Positions 1 through 5,516 are shown, counted from the first letter of the stretch. The stretch: DNA of 5,516 nucleotides from Paracoccaceae bacterium (GCA_007123625.1 SKKS01000349.1:1-5516), one strand, 5' to 3'. Made by a program: numbers and translations. The notes: a model not told the origin generated them from the letters alone.

Positions 1-480
1 CTGGTCTGCCCCGAAACCGGCGTCTTTTTCCAGAACCGGGGCGCGGGGTTCAGCCTTGCACCGGGGCCAAACCAGTTGCGCCCGCATGCGCGGCCCTTCC
101 ACACGCTCAACCCCGCACTTGCGCAACTGGCGGATGGGCGCGTGCTGGCTTACGGCACGATGGGCGGCGAGGGGCAGCCGCAGACGCAGGCGGCAGTGTT
201 CACCCGCTATGCCATGTTCGGGCAGGATTTGCAGCAGGCAGTGACCGCACCGCGCTGGCTGTTGGGCAAGACATGGGGCGACGCCACGACCAGCCTGAAA
301 CTGGAAGACCGCTTTCCGCCCGACCTTGTCGAGGCAATGCGCAACGCGGGCCACGAGGTCGAGATGATCCCCGCCTATAGCGATTTGGCGGGCCATGCGG
401 GCGGTGTGGCGCTGCATCCGGGCGGGGTGATCGAGGTCGCCGCCGACCCGCGCGCCGATGGCGCGGCGCTGGGGTTCTGA
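1..480 (+). CDS. Gamma-glutamyltransferase family protein, C-terminal part (5' end outside window)
   Basis: Reading frame 1 is open from the first base to TGA at 478-480 and gives the last 159 residues. Seen: GAGFSLAPG followed by RPFHTLNPAL and then GTMGGEGQPQTQ (codons from 154), the small-subunit signature of gamma-glutamyltranspeptidases. The paired glycines of GTMGG match those forming the oxyanion hole in the family. The Ser-Ser of E. coli Ggt is replaced by His-Thr, as in the YwrD-like branch, and the later APRWLLGKTWG and TSLKLEDRF also fit that branch. The nucleophilic threonine would lie upstream of the window. Family role: an autoprocessed N-terminal nucleophile hydrolase that cleaves or transfers the gamma-glutamyl group of glutathione and related compounds. 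The exact substrate cannot be told, and localisation is unknown because the N-terminus is missing. The stop lies one base before the start of the transporter gene, suggesting an operon. TTG (76) and later ATGs are internal, not starts. Confidence 0.9.
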   Translation: MVCPETGVFFQNRGAGFSLAPGPNQLRPHARPFHTLNPALAQLADGRVLAYGTMGGEGQPQTQAAVFTRYAMFGQDLQQAVTAPRWLLGKTWGDATTSLKLEDRFPPDLVEAMRNAGHEVEMIPAYSDLAGHAGGVALHPGGVIEVAADPRADGAALGF

Positions 481-481
481 C

Positions 482-1309
482 ATGGAATTGATGAATGTCG
501 CGGACGTCGTGCCGCTGGTGCTGGGGATCATGGCGACCGGGGCCGTCGCGGGCGTGCTGTCGGGCCTTCTGGGCGTGGGGGGCGGCATCGTCATCGTGCC
601 CGTGCTGTTCTGGGTCTTTGCAGGGCTGGGGTTTCCCGCAGGGCTGGGCATGCAGGTCGCGGTCGCCACATCGCTGGTGACAGTGGCGGTGACGGCCTTT
701 TCTTCGGCGCGGGCGCATCATGCGCGCGGTTCGGTCGATATGGGCATTTTCCGCGTCTGGGCACCTTTCATGGCGGTGGGGGCCCTGGCCGGGGGCGCGG
801 TGGCGGGGTATGTCTCGGGGCGCGCGCTGCTGGTGCTGTTCGGGGTGATCGCCCTGTTTGTCGCCTGGAACATGGCGCGGCCCCGGACCCGCATCCTTGC
901 GCCCGCCCTGCCGGGCGCACGCGGCGCGCAACCGGCAATGGCCGGGGGCATCGGGTTCATATCGGCCATGATGGGCATCGGGTCGGGCACATTGGGTGTG
1001 CCGGTGATGACCGCCTTTTCCGTGCCGGTCCATCGTGCCGTAGGCACAGCGGCGGCGTTGGGGCTGATCATCGGGGTGCCTGCCGCGCTGGCGATGATCG
1101 TGGCGGGGCTTGGGGTGGATGGGCGTCCGCCGGCCTCGCTGGGGTATGTCAACCTTGTGGCCGTCGTACTGATCCTGCCGCTGTCGGTGGCCTGTGCCCC
1201 TCTGGGCGCGCGGCTTGCCCACGCGTTGGAGCCGATCTGGATCAAGCGTGCCTTCGCGGTTTTCTTGTGCCTGACATCTGTCAGGATGCTGTGGTCGGCT
1301 TTCGGCTGA
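482..1309 (+). CDS. Sulfite exporter TauE/SafE family (TSUP) membrane transporter
   Basis: This encodes 275 residues, a usual length for the TSUP family, made mostly of hydrophobic helices; I count about eight likely spans. The family's two half-repeats are visible. The first has GVLSGLLGVGGGIVIVPVL at about residues 24-42. The second has GFISAMMGIGSGTLGVPVM at about 158-176. Each is followed by a motif with A-V-(A/G)-T (residues 61-64 and 187-190). Family members move small sulfur- or carbon-containing organic anions such as sulfite, sulfoacetate or taurine-derived products across the inner membrane; the substrate here is not predictable. The chosen ATG at 482 is one base after the upstream stop and follows a weak GGGG at 471-474. 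ATG 458 would overlap the upstream gene by 23 bases, and ATG 491 is also possible. The 3' end overlaps the converging regulator gene by 29 bases. Coupling to gamma-glutamyltransferase suggests a thiol or sulfur-related role, but this is inference. Confidence 0.9.
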   Translation: MELMNVADVVPLVLGIMATGAVAGVLSGLLGVGGGIVIVPVLFWVFAGLGFPAGLGMQVAVATSLVTVAVTAFSSARAHHARGSVDMGIFRVWAPFMAVGALAGGAVAGYVSGRALLVLFGVIALFVAWNMARPRTRILAPALPGARGAQPAMAGGIGFISAMMGIGSGTLGVPVMTAFSVPVHRAVGTAAALGLIIGVPAALAMIVAGLGVDGRPPASLGYVNLVAVVLILPLSVACAPLGARLAHALEPIWIKRAFAVFLCLTSVRMLWSAFG

Positions 1310-2036
1310 GGGTTGCCCCCTCCTGTGCGCCCACCTCCCGCCAATGGAGCAGCATCGCCTTTGCGGCGCTGGTCAGATGGCGGCGAAGCGCCTTGTCGGC
1401 GGCAGCGCCATTGCGTTGCATCACGGCCTCGACAATCTGCGAATGCTCCGTGTGGGACCGCAAGATCCGGGTCTGATCGGCCAGTTGCCTGCGGCGGAAC
1501 GGGGCCAGTTTCAGGCGCATCGCTTCTGCCATGCCCTGAAATTCGCTGTTGCGCGCGCCCAGATAGATCAACTGGTGAAATTCGGTATTCGCGGCTTCAT
1601 ACGCCGCGATCTGCTCTGCGGCCATGATCCGTCCCATTTCCTCGTGCAACGCTTCCAGACGGGCGCGTTCGTGCATGCTCATGCGCTGTGCGGCGAAGCG
1701 GCCACACAACGCCTCGACCTCGCCCATCGCCTCGAACAACTCGCTGATACGCTCGGGCGTGATCTCGCTGACGACCGTGCCGCGAAACGGCATCCGTGTG
1801 ACCAGCGAGCGGGATACGAGGATCTGCAACGCCTCGCGCACGGGCGTGCGGGATACCTGATAGCGTTCGGCAAGCGATACTTCATCAAGGCGGGTTCCCG
1901 CTTCCAGCTCGCCCGCGATGATGGCTGCTTCCAGCTTCATCGCCACGGTCTGTCCCAGCACATCGCGTTGTCTTGCCGACAAATCATCCCCCCCTGTTGC
2001 GCAGGTCAGGCCCTGCGTATCCTGCCCGTCGGACAT
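1281..2036 (-). CDS. GntR family transcriptional regulator, FCD (FadR/VanR-type) subfamily
   Basis: From ATG 2036 the product has 251 residues. A winged helix-turn-helix is at about residues 32-92: an A-I-I-A-G-E-L-x-A-G-T-R-L-D-E segment, then LAERYQVSRTPVREALQIL, then a wing with RGTVV. The rest is the all-helical FCD ligand-binding domain, whose members often bind a metal plus a small carboxylate. Candidate metal ligands are N150 (Asp in some members), H154 in the TEFH motif, H198 in EHSQI and H220. It should bind DNA as a dimer and respond to a small organic acid, which cannot be identified. The start is uncertain. ATG 2117 would add 27 residues. TTG 1982 gives 233 residues, begins just before the conserved domain, and is the only candidate with a strong purine-rich Shine-Dalgarno (A followed by seven Gs, five bases upstream). 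The gene is divergent from the tad trio and convergent with the transporter gene, so its target could be its own promoter, the trio or distant genes. Confidence 0.92.
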   Translation of the reverse strand: MSDGQDTQGLTCATGGDDLSARQRDVLGQTVAMKLEAAIIAGELEAGTRLDEVSLAERYQVSRTPVREALQILVSRSLVTRMPFRGTVVSEITPERISELFEAMGEVEALCGRFAAQRMSMHERARLEALHEEMGRIMAAEQIAAYEAANTEFHQLIYLGARNSEFQGMAEAMRLKLAPFRRRQLADQTRILRSHTEHSQIVEAVMQRNGAAADKALRRHLTSAAKAMLLHWREVGAQEGATLSRKPTTAS

Positions 2037-2307
2037 GCCTGCCCGTCGCGGCGCCCAGGATACAGAGTCTCTGGCGATGGCGTCGCCGTCAAGCCGATAG
2101 ATGCGTTCACGGCGCATTCTGCGCGCAACGCTGGCCGCAAAGCCTGCGGCGCGCGTGGGTCAGTCGAGGGGGCGCGCCGAAGGTTTTCCGGATCGCGCGA
2201 CCTGCGCGCATTGTCCTGCCAAACCCTACACCCCTGCCTGTGACGCCGGTTTGTTTCCGCGTGCCGCAAGGGGCGACGTTGCCGCCGTCGCGTGTCACAA
2301 AAACACC

Positions 2308-2322
2308 TTAAATCTTTCTGAA
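2308..2322 (+). promoter_or_regulatory. Possible CtrA binding site (TTAA-N7-TGAA)
   Basis: TTAA at 2308-2311 is followed by seven bases and TGAA at 2319-2322, matching seven of eight positions of the known alphaproteobacterial CtrA consensus TTAA-N7-TTAA. It lies 143 bases upstream of the tadG-like start. CtrA controls pilus, flagellar and cell-cycle genes in alphaproteobacteria, so the context is sensible. One imperfect match in an A/T-rich intergenic stretch can arise by chance, so this is only a candidate. Confidence 0.25.
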
Positions 2323-2342
2323 GTTTGCCCATGTCAGGCGCA

Positions 2343-2365
2343 CTTGCTGACCCGGTGTTGGCAAG
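2343..2365 (+). promoter_or_regulatory. Stem-loop in the putative leader of the tad-like operon
   Basis: CTTGCTGAC (2343-2351) and GTTGGCAAG (2357-2365) can form a nine-pair stem around a five-base CCGGT loop. Seven pairs are Watson-Crick and two are G-U, so the stem is continuous only in plus-strand RNA; on the minus strand those two pairs become A-C mismatches. Four Ts follow at 2372-2375 after a six-base gap. It could be a leader attenuator, a weak terminator or, read as DNA, an imperfect dyad for a regulator. No direct evidence separates these. Confidence 0.22.
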
Positions 2366-2454
2366 AACAGCTTTTGTGGATGTCTCGTGGCCCTGGCGTC
2401 AGGTGAGTCGGCACCAAAACCGATTCAGATCTGGTCTTCTTTAAGGCATGTGAC

Positions 2455-2459
2455 AGGGA
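2455..2459 (+). promoter_or_regulatory. Shine-Dalgarno sequence of the tadG-like gene
   Basis: AGGGA sits six bases before the ATG at 2466, in a purine-rich run. This good spacing supports that start codon as the first of the operon. Confidence 0.65.
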
Positions 2460-2465
2460 AAAAAG

Positions 2466-3869
2466 ATGCGATGTGTTACCTTGAACAACCTGTGTCCGGG
2501 GACGAGGTTCTGGCGCGCCAGTGATGGCGGAATGATCGTCTTCGGCCTGTTCGCGCTGATTGCCATTCTGCTGGTCTCGGGGTTGGCGGTGGATTTCATG
2601 CGCTACGAGAACACCCGCGTCCGCGTCCAGGCGACGGCTGACCGCGCCAGCCTTGCCGCCGCGACCCTGCGCGAAACCGGCGACCGCGAAGCGCTGGTGC
2701 GCGACTATTTCGAGAAGGCGCAACTGACACAGTTTCTCGAGTCGGTGGAGGTGGACGAGGCGCTGAATTCTGCGACCGTGACCGTGCGGACCCGACCGGG
2801 CGTGAACACCTTGTTCGTGCGCTGGGTCGGGATCGACACATTTACCAGCCACGAGGCCAGCGTCGCGCGCGAAGAGGTGACGAATCTGGAAATCGTGCTG
2901 GTGCTGGATATTTCGGGTTCCATGCGCTGGACCGATAGTGGCGGAATGCCGCGCATCGAGCGGCTGCGGGGGGCTGCGCGCACGTTCGTCTCGACCGTGC
3001 TGAACCCGGATGCCCCGGACGCGATTACCATTTCCATTGTTCCCTATGCGGGTACGGTCAATCCGGGCCAGCAGGTGTTCGACCTGTTGGGCGGAACCGC
3101 GTGGCATGCCTATTCGCATTGCCCTGACCTGCCGCGCAGCACGTTCGACAGCACTGGCCTGCCCGATATCGGCACCATGCCGCAAGCCCCTCATTTCATG
3201 TATTGGGCCATCGACTGGGCGTATATGGACTGGGGCTGGTGTCCGAACGACTCGAATTCGATCAAGTATCATTCCAGTTCGGAGGCCGACCTGCACGCTT
3301 ATCTGAACAGCCTGCGCCTGCATGACGGAACCGGGACGCATTACGGCATGCGCTGGGGGATCACCTTGCTGGACCCGGACAGCCGTTGGGTGACAGCCGA
3401 ACTGGCCGCCAGCGGCGTCGTCGATCCCGGATTTGCCAACCGGCCCGCCGCCTGGGATGATCCCGATTCGATGAAAGTTGTCGTTCTGATGACCGATGGC
3501 ATCATCACCGAGCAGGTTCGCCCCAGACGCCGCAACAGCAGCATTTACGGCCGTGACGGAGTTTATCCCACAACCAAGGAGCAGGACGAGCTTGATTCCA
3601 CGCATATTGCGGCCCTGAACAGCAACCGGCGTCGGGAGATCACGAACCGCGCGCAGAATTCGGCGGATTTCGACACGACCTGTGCGCTTGCCCGGGCAAA
3701 TGGCGTGATCATCTATACCATTGCCTTTGAGACGGATTCGCGCGGTCAGGATGAAATGCGCCGCTGCGCCACAAGTCCGGGGCATTTCTTCAATGCGCAG
3801 GGGCTGGACCTGGACCGCGCTTTCAGAGCGATTGCCACCTCTATCCAGGCGCTGAGGCTTGTTCAATGA
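2466..3869 (+). CDS. tadG: TadG-like pilus assembly protein with von Willebrand factor A domain
   Basis: The product has 467 residues. A short basic N-terminus with FWRASDGG (residues 15-22) leads into one membrane span at about 23-42 and a Tad-like N-terminal segment ending in Q-A-T-A-D-R-A-S-L-A-A-A. A von Willebrand A domain starts near 141. Its MIDAS metal site is visible as DISGS (D148, S150, S152), a threonine in DGTGTHYGM (T289 or T291) and D344 in LMTDG. Between C219 and C259 lies an aromatic stretch, about residues 244-258, with four Trp and two Tyr. The C-terminal part has C406 and C434 around a YTIAFE strand, a usual TadG arrangement. Known TadG is an envelope-anchored protein needed for Flp pilus/tight adherence function; the bulk should be periplasmic or outside. 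There is no Glu at +5 after DGG, so it is not expected to be cut like the following two pseudopilins. It is the first gene of an operon, with its stop overlapping the next start (ATGA, 3866-3869). It could also be named simply a TadE/TadG-family vWA protein. Confidence 0.88.
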   Translation: MRCVTLNNLCPGTRFWRASDGGMIVFGLFALIAILLVSGLAVDFMRYENTRVRVQATADRASLAAATLRETGDREALVRDYFEKAQLTQFLESVEVDEALNSATVTVRTRPGVNTLFVRWVGIDTFTSHEASVAREEVTNLEIVLVLDISGSMRWTDSGGMPRIERLRGAARTFVSTVLNPDAPDAITISIVPYAGTVNPGQQVFDLLGGTAWHAYSHCPDLPRSTFDSTGLPDIGTMPQAPHFMYWAIDWAYMDWGWCPNDSNSIKYHSSSEADLHAYLNSLRLHDGTGTHYGMRWGITLLDPDSRWVTAELAASGVVDPGFANRPAAWDDPDSMKVVVLMTDGIITEQVRPRRRNSSIYGRDGVYPTTKEQDELDSTHIAALNSNRRREITNRAQNSADFDTTCALARANGVIIYTIAFETDSRGQDEMRRCATSPGHFFNAQGLDLDRAFRAIATSIQALRLVQ

Positions 3870-4405
3870 GGGGCGCTTTTCTGGTGGGGTGGCGGCGCGC
3901 GCGGTTCTGGCGCCGGACGGACGGGTCGGCGACGGTGGAATTCGCGATCCTGTTCCCGATCATGATCACGTTGCTGATCATGGGGGCCGAGGCGGGGTTC
4001 GTGTCGCTGCAACGCGTCGCGCTTGAACGCGCGATGGACCTTGCGGTGCGCGATGTGCGTCTGGGCGTATTGTCGCCGGGCACGACGCAACCGGAATTCC
4101 GCGCCCGGGTCTGCGAACGGTCGATCATGCTGGCGGGTTGCGAGACGCGCCTGTTGCTGGAAATGCGCAGCATCGACACCCAGACATGGACCCTGCCCCC
4201 CAGAGATACGGCGTGCATCGATCTGGCCAAGGATATCACCCCCGTCACGCAGTTTACCGTGGGCGCGGGCGAAAGCGTGATGTATCTGCGCGGCTGCTAT
4301 CTGGTGCGCCCGATCTTTCCGACCACGACGCTGGGTCTGCAACTGCCACTGGATGCAGCAGGCATGTTTTCCATCCGCGCGACAACGGGGTTTGTGAACG
4401 AATGA
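3866..4405 (+). CDS. tadE: TadE family pseudopilin (Flp/Tad pilus assembly)
   Basis: The product has 179 residues. After a basic stretch comes RTDGSATVEFAILFPIMI (residues 17-34), the TadE signature. G20 followed by SATVE and F26 fits the prepilin peptidase pattern G|xxxxE(F/Y), with cutting expected after G20. The hydrophobic helix runs about 23-45. The mature part carries four cysteines (C83, C92, C117, C144), which could form disulfides outside the membrane. In studied Tad systems TadE is cut by the TadV-type peptidase and acts as a minor pilin needed to make Flp fibres. The ATG lies in the ATGA overlap with the tadG-like stop, and GAGG at 3854-3857, eight bases upstream, is a fair ribosome binding site; translational coupling is likely. 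No tadV or flp gene is in the window, so the peptidase must be encoded elsewhere. Confidence 0.88.
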   Translation: MRGAFLVGWRRARFWRRTDGSATVEFAILFPIMITLLIMGAEAGFVSLQRVALERAMDLAVRDVRLGVLSPGTTQPEFRARVCERSIMLAGCETRLLLEMRSIDTQTWTLPPRDTACIDLAKDITPVTQFTVGAGESVMYLRGCYLVRPIFPTTTLGLQLPLDAAGMFSIRATTGFVNE

Positions 4406-5043
4406 CTAAGAAATTTCACCAGAGACTATGCCGGATCGGACGCGGGCGCGCGGCGCGCCTCTTGCAGCGCACGGACGGCTCGATCAGCGTCGAGACAGTG
4501 CTTGTCTTGCCGCTGGTCATCTGGGCGCTGACGGCGGCCTTCACCTTCACGGATGTGTTTCGCCATCAGACAAGCTTGCAGAAATCGGTTCACACGGCGG
4601 CGGATATCGTTTCGCGGGCATCGGGGAATGCGCTGACACCGGACTATCTGGACGGGGTTTTCGGGTTCATGGAGCGGATGACCGACACTGATCAGGCCCT
4701 GCGGGTGCGCATGTCCCTGATCGGCTGGGATGACGTGCGCGATGAATTTCGCGTGGTCTGGAGTCATGGCAGCCCGGCGGTGCCTCTCGCGCTGGATGAT
4801 GTCGTGCTGAACGCCGCCTATCGTGACGCGATCCCTGCGATCAGCCCCGGCGAAACCCTGCTGATGGTCGAGGGCGCGCTGTCCTACGAGCCGCCTTTCC
4901 GCATGAACATGCTGCCGCAAACCCTGTCCGAGGTCGCTCTGGTCCGGCCCCGCTTTGCGCCGGGCATCGCTTATCTCGACCCCACAGCGCCGCCCCCGCC
5001 CGAAGCCTGGTGCGCCTATGTGGTCGATGCCTGCGGAATGTGA
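4402..5043 (+). CDS. TadE/TadF-like pseudopilin, third gene of the tad trio
   Basis: From ATG 4402, which overlaps the previous stop as ATGA, the product has 213 residues. An upstream extension of the same frame lies inside tadE and is rejected. The N-terminus is very basic (about residues 3-23) and leads to RTDGSISVETVLVLPLVIW. G26 followed by SISVE with E31 matches the prepilin peptidase pattern, but position +6 is Thr rather than Phe or Tyr. One hydrophobic helix follows at about 32-50, then a QKSVHTAADIVSR segment typical of TadE-like proteins. The C-terminal half is mostly soluble with no domain I recognise, and it ends in a proline run (P197-P200 within TAPPPP) and two cysteines, C204 and C211. 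By position and pattern this is most likely the TadF counterpart: an exported minor pilin working with TadE and TadG. It may also be annotated just as a pilus assembly or hypothetical protein. The operon appears to end here. Confidence 0.8.
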   Translation: MTKKFHQRLCRIGRGRAARLLQRTDGSISVETVLVLPLVIWALTAAFTFTDVFRHQTSLQKSVHTAADIVSRASGNALTPDYLDGVFGFMERMTDTDQALRVRMSLIGWDDVRDEFRVVWSHGSPAVPLALDDVVLNAAYRDAIPAISPGETLLMVEGALSYEPPFRMNMLPQTLSEVALVRPRFAPGIAYLDPTAPPPPEAWCAYVVDACGM

Positions 5044-5147
5044 CGGCTGATCTTCGCGGGCCCGTGTCGGGAAAACCCCACGCCTGCCCTACCGGTTGTG
5101 CAGGGTGCAGATACCCGCCTGCTGGCCGGAACCGGTGCGATAGCCCC

Positions 5148-5173
5148 GGCGCAGGACATGGCCCTGCGCCTTT
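5148..5173 (+). terminator. Probable rho-independent terminator of the tad-like operon
   Basis: GGCGCAGG (5148-5155) and CCTGCGCC (5163-5170) form a perfect eight-pair GC-rich stem with a seven-base loop, followed directly by TTT. It lies 104 bases after the last tad-like stop and 37 bases before the end of the converging dehydrogenase gene. The T-tract is short, which lowers confidence; no T-tract exists for the opposite direction. Confidence 0.5.
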
Positions 5174-5210
5174 GCCCGGTTGGCCACAGCGAAGCCCTGC
5201 CACCCGGGCG

Positions 5211-5516
5211 CTACAGACAGGCCTCGAACAGGGCGCGGGTATTGTCGCGGGTCAGCTCCACCGGGTTGCCGCCGCAGGACGGGTCCAGAAGCGCCATCTC
5301 GGTCAACGCGTCCAGTCGCGTGGCCTCGACCCCCAGCGCGCCCAGTGACGCCGGGATGGACAGGGCCGCGCGCAATTCCATCACATGCGCATAGTACCCG
5401 TCAAACCCGCCCGAAATCCCCAGATAAGCCGCCGCGCGCACGATCCGGTCTTCAATCGCGGGGCGGTTGAACTCCAGCACCATAGGCATCACGACGGCGT
5501 TCGTCGTGCCGTGATA
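5211..5516 (-). CDS. Iron-containing alcohol dehydrogenase, C-terminal part (5' end outside window)
   Basis: The minus-strand frame is open from the window edge to TAG (complement of 5211-5213) and gives the last 101 residues. It begins YHGTTNAVVMPMVLEFN, matching the HGxxNAxxxPxVxxFN motif of group III iron-dependent alcohol dehydrogenases. The His at residue 2 of this fragment aligns with the last metal-binding His of the family (His277 of E. coli FucO). Further family marks are IPASL, DPSCGGNP and an ending like that of the family (LTRDNTRALFEACL). The role would be NAD(P)-linked oxidation of an alcohol or reduction of an aldehyde in the cytoplasm, with Fe2+ or a similar metal. The substrate cannot be told. 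An internal GTG at 5492 is not a real start. The gene converges on the tad-like operon and is probably unrelated to it in function. Confidence 0.9.
   Translation of the reverse strand, partial: YHGTTNAVVMPMVLEFNRPAIEDRIVRAAAYLGISGGFDGYYAHVMELRAALSIPASLGALGVEATRLDALTEMALLDPSCGGNPVELTRDNTRALFEACL

Larger units (their letters stand above)
2037..2465. other. Divergent intergenic region between the GntR gene and the tad-like operon
   Basis: This 429-bp stretch separates two divergently transcribed genes and must hold both promoters. The left part (to about 2290) is GC-rich and includes a possible N-terminal extension of the regulator (to 2117). It also has two short GC-rich inverted repeats with no T-tract: 2134-2150 (GCCGCA/TGCGGC) and 2273-2291 (GCGACG/CGTCGC). 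The right part, about 2290-2465, is visibly richer in A and T, as expected for a promoter and leader. Open frames here have no recognisable protein features and no convincing ribosome binding sites, so I see no gene. I could not identify a convincing -35/-10 pair for either direction. TTGGCA at 2358-2363 resembles a -35 box but has no good partner. Confidence 0.6.

Noticed and set aside
200..1222. 340-codon minus-strand open frame opposite the transporter and gamma-glutamyltransferase
   Set aside because: Product is low-complexity Arg/His/Pro/Gly sequence; the plus strand carries two clear families across this stretch.
1973..1982. GntR-operator-like TTGCCGACAA near the regulator's start
   Set aside because: Only 8 of 10 bases match its own reverse complement, and it is explained by conserved codons (Leu-Ser-Ala-Arg) of the regulator.
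1344..2243. 299-codon plus-strand open frame opposite the regulator
   Set aside because: No domain is recognisable, and the minus strand encodes an intact GntR/FCD protein.
2426..2433. Palindrome CAGATCTG upstream of the tadG-like gene
   Set aside because: Eight-base palindromes arise easily by chance, and it matches no operator I know.
2334..3866. 510-codon open frame on the minus strand, antisense to the tadG-like gene
   Set aside because: Its product is rich in Arg, His, Gly and Gln with no recognisable domain, while the plus strand has a full vWA/TadG protein with MIDAS residues. Such antisense frames are common in GC-rich coding DNA.
4138..4401. Upstream extension of the third tad-like gene
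   Set aside because: It lies wholly within tadE in another frame, and the pseudopilin motif follows the ATG at 4402, which shows the ATGA overlap.
5063..5082. Hairpin CGTG-GGG / CCC-CACG just after the last tad-like stop
   Set aside because: The stem is broken by a two-base bulge and no T-tract follows; the perfect stem at 5148-5170 with TTT is a better terminator.

Overview
The window looks like a piece of a GC-rich alphaproteobacterial chromosome, most likely from the Rhodobacterales (Rhodobacteraceae/Roseobacter relatives). I infer this from the strong G/C bias at third codon positions, the YwrD-like gamma-glutamyltransferase, and the Rhodobacterales-style TadG with a tryptophan-rich segment before its DGTGTHYGM motif. 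No RNA gene, insertion sequence, CRISPR array or phage gene is visible.

Layout. (1) 1-1309, plus strand: the 3' end of a gamma-glutamyltransferase gene, then one base later a TSUP (TauE/SafE-type) membrane transporter; the pair is probably one transcript. (2) 1281-2036, minus strand: a GntR-family regulator of the FCD subfamily, converging on the transporter gene and overlapping its last 29 bases. (3) 2037-2465: a 429-bp divergent intergenic region. Its right half is clearly richer in A/T and holds a near-consensus CtrA-type half-site pair, a stem-loop and a good Shine-Dalgarno sequence. (4) 2466-5043, plus strand: a compact three-gene operon joined by two ATGA overlaps. It encodes a TadG-like protein (one membrane anchor plus a von Willebrand factor A domain with a MIDAS), a TadE pseudopilin and a second TadE/TadF-like pseudopilin. 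(5) 5148-5173: a hairpin that probably terminates this operon. (6) 5211-5516, minus strand: the C-terminal third of an iron-dependent alcohol dehydrogenase, converging on the operon.

The central unit is the Tad-type minor pilin/adhesin trio. TadE and TadF are processed pseudopilins in known Tad (tight adherence, Flp pilus) systems, and TadG is an envelope protein needed for pilus function. Here the trio stands without flp, tadV, cpa/rcp or tadZABCD genes in view and is flanked by unrelated metabolic genes, so it probably works with Tad machinery encoded elsewhere. I found no clear evidence for a wholly new system. The items most worth checking are the stand-alone trio, its candidate CtrA control, the leader hairpin and the coupling of gamma-glutamyltransferase to a TSUP exporter.
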